Below, one piece after another: positions 11,744-22,031 of a DNA stretch of 64,000 bases. Where the stretch lies: assembly GCA_019155205.2 (NCBI GenBank), contig JAHNZQ020000010.1, forward strand, positions 429,466-493,465. Reading direction: 5' to 3'. The notes under the pieces were generated by a model, which worked only from the letters and a program-made list of their open reading frames with translations, was not told the DNA's origin and made no database searches. A program made the position numbers and the translations under genes. The stretch's first letter is position 1. Each line of letters begins with the position of its first letter. This stretch comes from Gracilaria vermiculophylla. Taxonomy: Eukaryota > Rhodophyta > Florideophyceae > Gracilariales > Gracilariaceae.

Positions 11744-11992
11744 TACCTTCCTGGGAAGGGTAATGTGGTACACCTGGGTAAAGTGGTACACGTAAACACA
11801 CCACATGCGCCCGACCTCAACAGCCACATCTTTGGCCATTGCCCATTCTGAGCAGAACTATCAAATCTGTNNNNNNNNNNNNNNNNNNNNNNNNNNNNNN
11901 NNNNNNNNNNNNNNNNNNNNNNNNNNNNNNNNNNNNNNNNNNNNNNNNNNNNNNNNNNNNNNNNNNNNNNCAATACCCTTCCCAGGAAGGTA
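11744..11992. repeat. 19-bp perfect inverted repeat flanking an assembly gap
   Basis: Positions 11744-11762 (taccttcctgggaagggta) and 11974-11992 are exact reverse complements. The 100-N gap and about 110 bp of known sequence lie between them. The arms are themselves nearly palindromic (ccttcctgggaagg). This could be the terminal inverted repeat of a small foldback element or a hairpin that broke the assembly. Confidence 0.75.
11871..11970. other. Assembly gap (100 N)
   Basis: A run of exactly 100 undetermined bases, the conventional placeholder for a gap of unknown size. The true length and content are not known. Any reading frame crossing it is meaningless. Confidence 0.99.
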
Positions 11993-13015
11993 AATGTACT
12001 AGCCACAATTCAATAATGCTTACAACAGCAAGGCACAACAAGGCATGACAGTTCCGTACACTCACGAGACCATGACAATGCACAAATTGAGTCAACCACC
12101 TTACACTTTCTGTATTCCGCCACCACTCGTGTCCATACAGCAATGTGTGTGTATAATTACCATGACGAGGCACATTCCACTAAACCATGTCCGGTGTACA
12201 TTAAGCTGAGTTTGCAATGTGTACACCTGGAAACGATATGGTTGCGAACAACGTGCCGAGTAGCACACCTGCACACGTGTACCACACAGAGTCAACTTCC
12301 AACACAGCTCATGGTCCCCTGGAACATTTAGTTGTCAGTGACAGCACAGGTACTTCATCCAACAGAACCGTCGTCAGGAGTGACGTGGATCCAGAACCTC
12401 TGAGGTATGCTGAGCGAACGTGATGGGCGTCGCCTGACAGGGGATGCACGGGAGGAAATGTGCAGCATTTCCAGGAGCGAGTTTACATCAAACTGAGACC
12501 GACGGTGGGCAGAAGGGAAGATTATGAGTTAAAACGCCTCAACTGTAGATGAACGAGCGGACGTGATGACTCGGACGTTTCCCAAAAGGGATCCTCGAGG
12601 AAATCGGAGCGTCGAGCGCCGAAGGAGAATCAGCGTAACGACAACACGAGGAGAAATCAGCGAACAGGCCAGACCGGCCAGCGCCCCGGCTGCGAATGGC
12701 AGGCCGCCTACACCGTACGGCCGACACCCGGGTTGCATAGAAGGGATCACTGCAGACTTGCACTATAGCACAAATGGGGTTCGCCAAGAAGGAGCAGATG
12801 AGATTGGGTCCAGAAGAGTTAGCGAACCGAAAATGCCTCAAAGAAGATACGCAAACTCGCGGTCGGTCTGCTGCGCGAAGCCTGGGGAGTTCGAGGGAAT
12901 GCCCTGGAAGGCAGGATGTCTGGCATTGTGGGAGACCGTTATGAGGTCACCGCCGTTCGGAGCCATTTCAGGATCGATCTACTAGAAGATGCACCTCGGT
13001 GACGTGGTGCAATTC
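11993..13015. other. No gene recognised
   Basis: Short frames only. The longest (12,566-12,985, plus, about 139 codons, Arg-rich) has no recognisable domain and opens in low-information sequence. Several GTGTACAC-like motifs recur on both sides of the gap (11,767-11,795 and 12,210-12,290), consistent with repetitive DNA. Confidence 0.35.
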
Positions 13016-13019
13016 AGGA

Positions 13020-13245
13020 AAGGGCGTATGTAGTACAGTTGGTCATACGATGATAATGTCCTTGAGGAATTGTAGAATTTAGATTTGTTTTCGTTAATTG
13101 ATGCAGGTAATTATTACAGTAGGAAGACCTGTCGAGGCGGGCTCCCGGCACGGTACCTAATCTGCCGTTTGAGTCCCACCTCTGGAGGAAGTAGAGCAAG
13201 AACCCTTGAGTCTTATTTTATCTTTTCCGGTTGGAGATTGTAGTA
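13020..13245 (-). repeat. LTR-like interspersed repeat, copy 4 (truncated)
   Basis: The reverse complement matches the family from the CCAACCGGAAAAGATA block through GCCTCGACAGGTCTT to the CTACAATTCCTCAAGGA block. The first 100-150 bp of the unit are missing. It lies head to tail with copy 3, and both are on the minus strand. Confidence 0.65.
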
Positions 13246-13309
13246 CAGTGGATGTTAACGTGATATTCTGTAGTGGCTATATGTCGTGATATTTCAAAGA
13301 AGGGCTCTT

Positions 13310-13690
13310 GTATTATTAACCGAGCTACGTGGTGCATAACTCGGCCCGCTTGCGCTAAAGTATCCTTAAGGGACGGTAGAATTTATATTTATTTTTGTTA
13401 ATTTGTGCGGGTAATTACTACAGTAGTGAGACCTGCCGAGACGGGCTTCCGGCTTGATACTTAATCTGGCGGTCGAGCTCCACCTCTTGGGATGTAAACC
13501 AAGCACCGTTGAGCCTAAATATATTTTTCCGGTTGGAGACTCTCGTCGTACATCGTAAGGTTTCGAAGCTGCCGATCCCCAGGTCGCCTCTCAGCAACGC
13601 CTGTAGGAGCATTGTCCGCCCAGTGAACCCCCTTATCCCCTTGTTACTCGAGGACCCGCTTTCAGGATACCTTCGGCTCGTGAACGTGAT
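13310..13690 (-). repeat. LTR-like interspersed repeat, copy 3
   Basis: The reverse complement aligns over about 380 bp to copy 1 at 2,210-2,590. It includes GGACAATGCTCCTACAGG, GACCTGGGGATCGGCAGC, CCAACCGGAAAAATATAT, the GGTCTCACTACTGTAGTAAT block and the terminal TAGCGCAAGCGGGCCGAG block. Copies 3 and 1 are the best-matching pair. Confidence 0.7.
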
Positions 13691-13699
13691 TACTGAAGA

Positions 13700-16086
13700 C
13701 TAACTTTAGGAACTTTTGCCTTTGAAGTCATAAAAAACTTCAAAGGTAAGTTGTGCACTGCCACCTTGACAGTAGAACCGATGGTTTCACAATTCCATCG
13801 TCAACTCATAAAGCATATGATGGCCGGGCAAAAGAACGGCAATGCTTGTTGACCCCCTTCACAAAATCGGCTATGAAAGACCATATTACGATTCCTTGCT
13901 ATTCTTTCACACCATTTCCACTCAAACATGTGCAACTTCTAAGCAATTCAAATATGTATCGGGATATACCAAGCCCACTATTTGTAGTGCAATGACCGGC
14001 AATGGAAAGTGCCATTTGGGATTTACGAGGCCCACTTTCTGGGAGAGTAGAACAGCGACGAGAGCCCTGGCTACTCCACGAATGTGGGCATAGCTCCACG
14101 GGAGACTGAGATAGATCTACTAGGTGAAAGAACGGGTGCAGCAATGTACCAGGAACGGTGACCAGCGATGGTACCGAACGAGCAAAAGAGGTGAACCGGT
14201 ATCGGTGTATCCAGTGAACGAGAAGAAAAAATGGGGGAAAGGCGAAAGGGAAAAATAGAAAATACTCGGTGAGCGATCAAAAAAAACACAAAAAGATGAT
14301 AACCTAATACTGAGGATGAAAGGTGTACTTGGTCTGGTGAAAGAACAAAAAAACAAAAGAAAAACACAAAAAGCCAATGTTGGTATGCATCGCAGTGCTC
14401 TACAATGTGGCCAGCTAGGTAGTGATGCCATACTAACGTAGGCCTCTCCAGGAGAAGTTAAAGCCGTCGCGAAAGTGAGCAAAACCAGAGCCGAACACGG
14501 GCTGGCTCTACTGTAGAAGGTGCAGGCGGGAGCTTGCCCCTACTAAATACTGTTCCACATAGTGGTCGTGCAAAAAAATATATAAAAAATATTCATTTCC
14601 CACACGTGGGCAGTGCCACTTTTCGCACTGTCAGCCTTCCCTTACTTTTAAAATTAACAAATACGGTCCGTAGCTAAGCTGCCAGACTTTCCAGATTTCT
14701 GGCATACGTCTCTCTTCTAATTGGAATGCAAATTCTGTAGAAGACATATGTAGTACACCATCCCTATGAAGGGCACAAGAGTGTATTGCACTTCAATGTT
14801 ACGTTGCGGAATGAATATAGAAAAAGACTAAATGCTCCAAAGATCTCATTGATTCGAAAAATCAATACCAGTCACTACAACAAAATTTTTGAATTCTTTG
14901 AACACTTCTCCTCCTGATGTCCTTCGAGTGTTTTTGCTTTCGAGTCAAATATTCGTTCTGCAGACGATAAATTGCAAATGATGCATATGAATCATCGAGA
15001 AAAAAAATTCAACGCAGGCATTCCTGAAGAATCATGACGTTGTGAGATAAAATCTCCTGCTGGGCCTATAACATTCCACTGATGCATTTGCATGAAATCA
15101 TTCAGAAGATTCAACGTCCAACAGGTTTACCATTCACGACCACGAGCAATACTTGAATGGCAGGTTATATGCTGATTTTGATATTCGGGGTGCTCCTGCA
15201 AGTTTTTCATATGCAGTGGTGCCGCAGTATCTTCATCTTTAGTATTTTCAATGTGTTTCGGCTCAAGCGCATGATTTTATTCTTTTTCAGCGTGCGAGGT
15301 CTCGTCACCACTGGTACTTGAGTTTAACACTGGAAAAAGAGAAAGCAACTTTGTTTTGACGATCAAGTGAATTGAAGTCTTCTGTCAAAAGAGTAACATT
15401 TTTATAGTTAATTCTACAAACATAAAAAATGTGAGCTCTTTCTCGCACCGTTATGAAATTCAACAAAGATACATAATAGCGTGTACATTCACGCCACTGG
15501 TAATCAGGCCAGCGCAGGTATTGACTGTTATTCTAGCAGTTATGTGAGGATTTTGGGACGATGCCATAGTTTACGAATGTTGTTGACGGTTTTGATTGAT
15601 GTAACAGTTACACTTGGCCTTTGGTTAATATGGACACAGTTTATCGCTGCCGGCGTGGACAATATGATAAAGATATCAGAACAAAAAAAGGGAAACATTT
15701 TAGTATTTTTACACAATTACGAACCAAATAAAATTGATATCATATGAGGTCGCTCGTTAGATTAGAGGGATTACGCCACAGCGATTATGAAAGTATACTG
15801 AATGTATACTGTAATTAAAAGTATGATTTGAAAATGAGTTGCAGAATTCTGCAATGCCGCGGGAGAGAACTTGTAGAATTGTGATGAGTTAGTGAAGCCG
15901 AAACTATAAGTATTCTGCATGTGACGAGAACAGTTTCCCGCCAAGCAGCCAATACTCATGAGTCTATCAAGGATGGCTTCGGTTCTGGAATCCGAGCCTA
16001 ATGCGTGTACTGACTCCGAGACAGCTACAGTCCCTCCGCTGTGAGAGCGAAAAGATGATGTCAGGGCGCAAGGTGGCGTGGGGCGC
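13700..16086. other. AT-rich spacer without a recognised gene
   Basis: About 2.4 kb of low-GC DNA with A-rich stretches (for example 14,225-14,370) and short frames. The 88-codon plus frame at 15,481-15,747 has one hydrophobic segment and no recognisable family. I see no RNA gene or transposon protein. The spacer ends just before the Myb/SANT-like gene. Confidence 0.4.
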
Positions 16087-16827
16087 ATGGGCAGACGACC
16101 GAAGTTCACACCCGCAGATGATCTCGTCATCATAAGGGAAGTTGCAGCCGCGAAGGCTCACCTCGCTCCCAACGGGCAAACGAAAGAACGATTTCATATC
16201 GCTGCGCACAAGGCGAACAGTAGCAAGAAGATTTCGTGCGCTTTTACGTGGAAGAGTATTCAAGACAGGTACAAGTGTATCCAATCGCGTTTTGATGCGA
16301 GCGAACGAATTGAGAGCGCATTGAGCGGCGTCGGGGGCGAGGTAGGGGAGATGGACGAGCTATTGAGCATGATGAAGGGTGCTAGAAGGGACATGGCGGA
16401 GGAGAAAACCACAGCAAAGCAGCGATCACAGGATCTAGAGGCTGAGAAGGAGCGACTGGGTGCAGCCGTGCGCCAACTCGCGACTTTCCGCTCAACTACA
16501 GGTAGAGATTCGGAAGCCGATTCACCGCAGGTGAACCGCCGGGCTGGGGAGAAACGTTCACGTAAAGAGGCCTTCTCCTTTTCGTTTGCAGACGACATCA
16601 AGCTCTTCGCCGATGCGATGAGGGAAGGCAACCAAGCGCGACACGAACTCGAGTAGAAGCGTCTTGAACTGGATCGCATTCGCTTCGAGCAAGAGCGTGC
16701 GGACCGCGAGAAAGAGCGCGAAGAGAGGCGCGCAGAGCGCGCTGAAGCGAGCCGAGTTGACCTGGAAAAGTTTAAACTATCGTTAGAAGCGCAACGTAGC
16801 ACTGCTGAGTCACTTCGCAAAGCGTAG
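16087..16827 (+). pseudogene. Myb/SANT-like DNA-binding protein with one in-frame TAG
   Basis: The first ATG of the frame is at 16087 (MGRRPKFTPADD). The N-terminal 90 residues look like a Myb/SANT-like helical DNA-binding domain: KFTPADDLVIIREVAAAKAH, then FTWKSIQDRYKCIQSRF with the spaced aromatic residues. A coiled-coil-prone region follows. A TAG at 16654-16656 interrupts HELE/KRLEL, and the same frame runs on for 56 codons of strongly helical Arg/Glu-rich sequence (FEQERADREKEREERRAER) to a TAG at 16825-16827. Such proteins occur as domesticated genes and as the second protein of PIF/Harbinger elements, and a broken Harbinger transposase lies 12 kb away. It is either a nonsense-mutated copy or a gene with a shortened product. 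Confidence 0.6.
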
Positions 16828-17345
16828 AGATACTCGAACATAAACGAAACGATACTTTCTGACGGACGAGAACGGCCTTTTATCTTACTTAAGTAGCCTG
16901 GTTTTGCGCGTAGTCGCGCTGTCTACCTCGGGACATGATGCAAATGGGTGAGGGTATAGAACAATAGGCATAGGGTGAGGCATCAAGGGATGTATACTCC
17001 TGACATGCTCCTGTAGTCTAAAGCGTAAACTAATTTTGTAACGTATGTGAGGATTACGACTGCAAGTACAACGAATTTTAACATTACAGTATCTTTGCAG
17101 TTTCGATGCAGAATTTCGCTATGGCGTAATCCCTATATTGACACAAGGTTACGTTGCAACAATAATTTGTTGTATTTCAGGAATACTGAATTCCTCGCAA
17201 TCCATGTAGAATTCAACATACACAGCTCTCTGCTAGACTTGCGCTTATGTTCGTGTAAAAATTCGGAACTTTTACTGTTAAAGACAGCGTCGCATCATGC
17301 CAGACACAACTGTCTTCAGATTCAACAATACGTTAGTGTTCTATG
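16828..17345. other. Intergenic, no gene recognised
   Basis: AT-rich DNA between the Myb/SANT-like frame and the left end of the Tc1/mariner-like element. The only longer frame (17,047-17,430) runs into the transposon terminus and shows no domain. Confidence 0.4.
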
Positions 17346-17347
17346 TA

Positions 17348-18634
17348 CAGTGTGTGTCAAAAGTATAGGACAGTGCAAAAGCGCGCCAAAATATGGATTT
17401 TTGCCTACTGTAGCCACCTCCCTTCGTTAAAACCCTAAAAACGCGTTTCAAAAGTATAGGACATTTCAAATTCGCGCGTGATTATTTCCACATCATGTCG
17501 CTTTCTTTCCTCAAAAAGACATTAGATCTTATAAATTAAAAGCTTAGAACACATTACTACAAATAGTACCTTAGATCTAGGCCATTGTTCTCATTTTTAT
17601 ACCAGTTTATTCAATATTTACTGTAATATATATACACAAAGTTTTATTGATAGCTTAATAATGCTCAGCTAAAACAATGAGTATAACGTTTTGCAAAAGT
17701 ATTGTCTTGACAATGTGTTTTGCACTCAAAAACTCATGAAAAGAACGAATCGATTACAAAAAATGAATAAAATGGTAATGAAAAACGCTTCAAAGTTCTT
17801 TCGGTTTATAAAACTGAACAATGATTCCTTTCGAAAGCTGCAAATAAACAAATAATGGTTCCACAGTATGCAATGAGCATTGAAAAAACAGTCGGCTACA
17901 AAAAGAATGCATTTGAAAACGAGTAAAACGTTGATTAGGATGATCAACAGTGTTTTACATATTATTATCATAAGCAAAAAACATCAAATAAAACTTGAAC
18001 ATAGACATGTTTTATTAGAGCTCATATTATGTTATGTACTGGATTCTAGATGAAAGCAACTACATAAAAAGCCTTTTCAGTAAGCATTAAATGCTTTAAA
18101 AGGCTTTCAAATGCTTTAACACAGCTTTTTATAAAATTTTACATACTTTTTCAGAAATGTAAACTGGTTTTTCACGAAGAGAGCGCCGCAGTTTAGTAGT
18201 CTACAGCAATGGAAAACGTTCTTTGCTTGCTATAGACTAATGCCACGCAATTACTCACGCGTTAGATTTACTTCAACCCTCTTGAAAACGAATAATCTGT
18301 ACTCGTTAGAATGATTTATGGCCATTACAGGCCATTCTGAACAGGTTTTGATTAAAAGAAAAGTATTGGAAATAGCGCGAAAACTATGAATATTTTAAGT
18401 ATGGGAAGTTAGAAAAACGCGATGCAAAAGCGTTGAATTAGTAGTATTTGGTACACAAAAGCGAAAATCATCTACTGAAGAAGGCAAAATGAAGGTTGAA
18501 AGGGAAATGTCCTATGATTTTGAAACGGTTTTTTAACTTGAAGTTTTTTGAAAACTAATTTTGGTAGCACTACAGTACTAAAAACGATGATTTGCATCAA
18601 AACGCAAGGTGTCCTATACTTTTGAAACAGACTT
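17348..18634. mobile_element. Non-autonomous Tc1/mariner-like element with IR/DR ends (1,287 bp)
   Basis: The left end reads TA then CAGTGTGTGTCAAAAGTATA. The right end, reverse-complemented, reads TA then AAGTCTGTTTCAAAAGTATA. Candidate TA target duplications are at 17346-17347 and 18635-18636. Each end carries two directly repeated copies of the motif (G/T)TCAAAAGTATAGGACA. They are at 17356-17372 and 17445-17463 on the left, and at 18610-18628 and 18508-18526 on the right in inverted orientation; the last has two changes. This IR/DR layout, with paired transposase-binding sites, is known from Tc1-like elements. The AT-rich interior has no frame resembling a DDE/D transposase on either strand, so it is probably a non-autonomous derivative. 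Confidence 0.78.
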
Positions 18635-18636
18635 TA

Positions 18637-20495
18637 GCAATTACACTACAAGTCGATCACGCAAACTGACGTCTGCCTTACTGTGAAGTGAATGCCCAAT
18701 ACGCTTGTGCGTCTGGCTCGTGTATCTCCCAATTTTTCATAGAGATACCCAGCGCTCAGACGCATCTCCGAAGACGGGAGCTCGGGAGCGCGGGGGACAC
18801 TTCTCGCAAATACCTTACGCACAGCGACCTGTTTGGCCTTCATGGAGACTGGGCCAGATATGCGCGCCCGTGCTTTCCTCCCGATCATCGGTGTTTTGTA
18901 GGCTCCCTGCGCGCGTTGCGCGGTCTCATTTGCACTCGTTCCTACACGTTAATTACGCGCACTGTATGCAACAGCACGATTGCTGGAGCTTGCCATCATT
19001 TGCTCCATCAGAATGCATTCATGCTTGTCAACTCAGTCGTTGATTAACTTTACAATGGTTGAGATGGCCGTGAATTGCAAGCCCATCTAATTTCACACAT
19101 CCCAGTCCACGGCTGTCGCAGACAAATGGATGAAGCAGCGAAGATGTTGTAACTGAGTTCTGGTGCCCTGAAAAGCGGTAAAGACAAGCACACTGTTGAT
19201 TAATTCATGACGTGAAAAAGAAAGACGACACTCAAAACGGGGTGCCGCCGGCCACTGCTGTTCCGAGGTTTATTGCCTATCGCCGTTTGCTATCACTATT
19301 TACGTATTTGGATTCACACCTGTCATATGGCAACCGTACCTGTAGTCAAGTACAAACCTGTCAGATTTAAGGTTTCAAAAGTGGACAGAGACGAGCTACA
19401 TGATCTGGACATGCTTTTGTGATGGCAAAATGCGTAGGGTAGGAAAATCTGCAAGGCTATCACGTTATTATGGTCTCGGTGGTCGAACGCACAGTGCAGC
19501 ATGGTCTGTTGTAAGTTCATGTAGTGAACGGGCATATAACTCATCTGTTAACCAACTTGGTCTACAACGAGCCAGTCCAGAATTTGATGACACCAAGCTT
19601 AAAAATTGTGTCGACACGTTTATTCTAGCTGAGGAACTTGTAGAAAACCGGAGTCCAAAATATTGTTCCACCACCGGCCTCAGCTCGTAAAGCGACATCA
19701 AATCTGTGTTTGATCACGAAATGATGAAAAATGGCGGCATTGATGAAGCTGCATGCGTTAAAATTTTGCTTCCATCTGAGCACGATTGTCTTCTAGACAC
19801 TGTGGGACATCTTTTCTCCACAAAAGTATAACTTTCTTGCGCCATGGTGGATACTTGTATGTCCGGAAATAATAATCATCCCAACGCATGATGACACCTC
19901 TTTCGACAAGGTAGTTGCTAAGAAATGCATTCCGGTCTCACATACGAATTTCCTCTCTCGCCATACCAAGAATGTATTGAGATCATCACGTGTCTCGCAT
20001 CTGCACGGGCATTTTGTTTTCCACGACAAACGTCGTCTCGCGTCGTCTCTTTTCCTTCAGAAAAGTCGTCTGCAGTCTCCTTCGGGCACAAACCTAAACA
20101 TAACGGAAAACGCATTGTGCTTTGCTCTGAACATTTGGGCATGATTTCTTCATTCATTGTTCTCGCTTCCAGCGCAGCCGGATCAGAGAAGCGGCTTGAA
20201 GTCCACCGTCATCCTTGGTTGTACTGTGTGATTGTTTTACCCTTCGTAGCTCACAGAAATTCACAAGGTAAACGACTTCGGAAAGACTTCGAACGACATC
20301 GAGGTAAGGGTTTGCCTTCATTCAATTGAGGGTGTGCAGCTCGGAAAAGGGTACAAACATAAATCCTAAAATTGAGCTCTCGCTCCACGCGTGCAGATCG
20401 CGCTTCCTGAGCACGGATAACCACAGAAGCCCGAGCCATTCCCAGCCCCCTCCCCATCCCCTTTGTACGAGCCATCCGTTGCCATTCACTACGTC
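18637..20495. other. Intergenic, only unassigned short frames
   Basis: About 1.9 kb. The frames at 18,646-18,888 (minus) and 19,400-19,690 (plus, SPEFDDTKLKNCVDTFILAE) look weakly protein-like but carry no domain that I recognise, and the surrounding frames are full of stops. Decayed coding DNA is possible. The last few hundred bases form the upstream region of the RUS gene. Confidence 0.35.
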
Positions 20496-22031
20496 ATGAT
20501 GGTTCCTCTTTTTATTCCAGATCGTTCGACCCGGACTCAGTTGACGTGTCGCCTACCAGCCACAAGCACCGCACTAAGCGGCCCCTCTTCCCCGTCGCAG
20601 TCAGTTTGTTTCCTTCGACATCCACAACTCGCCTTTCAATTTCTGCGTAAACGCCGGCCCTCAGACCCAGTCGACAAAGAAAAATTAGAAAGCGAAAACG
20701 AGCCGGTCTCGTCGCAAGCCGCTGCCGTGGAATACGTTCGTACAAGTACACGGCAGTTCTTTGTAAACAGAGGGTCCTCTCATTTGCGCGGTGGTAGCTT
20801 GTATCGAGAAGGAGACTCGCTAACAGTACGCGAGAAGGCAATATCAAAAACATGGCGCGGGAGATTTGTAGACCGTCTTAAACGCCTTACGTTTCCTGAG
20901 GGATACCCTCTAAGTGTTGGGCCTGGGTTTGTGGAGTATACCAGGTGGAGGCTATCTGCATTTTTCTGGGGAGGAGCAATCGGGGTGTTTTCGACGCAGG
21001 GCCTGCTGTTGGCTGTGGGCGTCGGTAGACAGAGCGCTGCTCCGCTTGCAGCTGCATTGCAGTGGGTGATTCGAGATGGAATGGGGCGTGCGGGACGCAT
21101 GCTTTTCTCACAAGTTGGAAACGGGTTCGATGCGGAGACAAAGCAGTACAGATTGATGGCCGCGTTGGTGCTCAATCTTTCATGTGCTCTAGAGAGCGTC
21201 ACGCCAGCAATTCCGCAATTGTTCTTACCCCTTGCGTGTGTCGCCAACATGGCGAAGGGGGCTAGCACTGTTGCGGCTGCAAGTACGCGAAGTGCTATCT
21301 ATCGAAGCTTCATGCGCAGAGAGAATTTGGGTGATATCACTGCCAAACAAGAAACTGTTGGCGTTGTCGGCGACCTTATGGGAACTGCCATGGGAATTCT
21401 ACTTTCACGTGCAACGGCTGGAAGTAGAAAACTTGCAGCAGCTGCCTTCCTCTCCGTGTCAATCGCCCATATGTTTTCGGCGTATCGTGAAATCAAAGGT
21501 ATTCAGTTGGCAACTCTGAACCGACAACGGGCTCATATGCTGATCAAGTACTACTTGGAGGAAGGACGAGTGCCAAACTTGGGACTGGGCAATAGAAATG
21601 AACGCATTGTCAACCGACCTTGGCTCGATTCTTTACATGCTCCAAATATAGACCTTGGAGCACGGCTTCAAGAATGCGCTCCAGATGCGGAGGCCCTGCA
21701 ATACTTGCTCCGACTGTACAAAAACGAAAGATATCTTTTCACGTATGAAAATGCTCGAATGAAAATCGTACTTCGTAATGATGCGAAGAGCCGCGATTGC
21801 TTGAAAGCATTTCTTCAGGCAGATTATTTTTGGAATCGATACAGACAAGAAGGTGTTCGAGAAAGTCGAAATCGTGAATTAGTAGAAGAGGCTTACAAGT
21901 TTGCGAACTCAAAGTTTGATTCCTTTGCACGTGAAGCTCGTTTGAATGGATGGTTGACGGATTCAGTCTTATTGAGACCTATTGGTCGTCGTGCATCTTG
22001 GAGTAACTCATTACCATCTTTGCGACGATGA
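20496..22031 (+). CDS. RUS (ROOT UVB SENSITIVE) family protein, DUF647
   Basis: A 511-residue protein from the first ATG of the frame at 20496. The frame is open about 11 codons further up, but only from a TTG. The conserved DUF647 core starts near residue 135 with FPEGYPLSVGPGFVEYTRW, followed by AFFWGGAIGVFSTQGLLLA, then LQWVIRDGMGRAGRMLFSQ and KQYRLMAALVLNL. Several hydrophobic segments follow, with GVVGDLMGTAMGILLS near residue 290, as in the family. In plants RUS1/RUS2 act in UV-B-related seedling signalling, vitamin B6 homeostasis and auxin transport, and some members are plastid-associated. The roughly 100-residue N-terminal extension is Ser/Thr/Arg-rich and could be an organelle transit peptide (inference). 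Single exon. First convincing host gene in the window. Family assignment is strong; which RUS paralogue is unknown. Confidence 0.9.
   Translation: MMVPLFIPDRSTRTQLTCRLPATSTALSGPSSPSQSVCFLRHPQLAFQFLRKRRPSDPVDKEKLESENEPVSSQAAAVEYVRTSTRQFFVNRGSSHLRGGSLYREGDSLTVREKAISKTWRGRFVDRLKRLTFPEGYPLSVGPGFVEYTRWRLSAFFWGGAIGVFSTQGLLLAVGVGRQSAAPLAAALQWVIRDGMGRAGRMLFSQVGNGFDAETKQYRLMAALVLNLSCALESVTPAIPQLFLPLACVANMAKGASTVAAASTRSAIYRSFMRRENLGDITAKQETVGVVGDLMGTAMGILLSRATAGSRKLAAAAFLSVSIAHMFSAYREIKGIQLATLNRQRAHMLIKYYLEEGRVPNLGLGNRNERIVNRPWLDSLHAPNIDLGARLQECAPDAEALQYLLRLYKNERYLFTYENARMKIVLRNDAKSRDCLKAFLQADYFWNRYRQEGVRESRNRELVEEAYKFANSKFDSFAREARLNGWLTDSVLLRPIGRRASWSNSLPSLRR

Noticed and set aside
16260..16841. 193-codon Ser/Arg-rich minus-strand frame
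   Set aside because: Antisense of the Glu/Arg-rich coiled coil of the Myb/SANT-like gene.
17726..17977. 83-codon hydrophobic minus frame inside the Tc1/mariner-like element
   Set aside because: AT-rich DNA gives Leu/Ile/Phe codons by chance. No DDE/D transposase motif.
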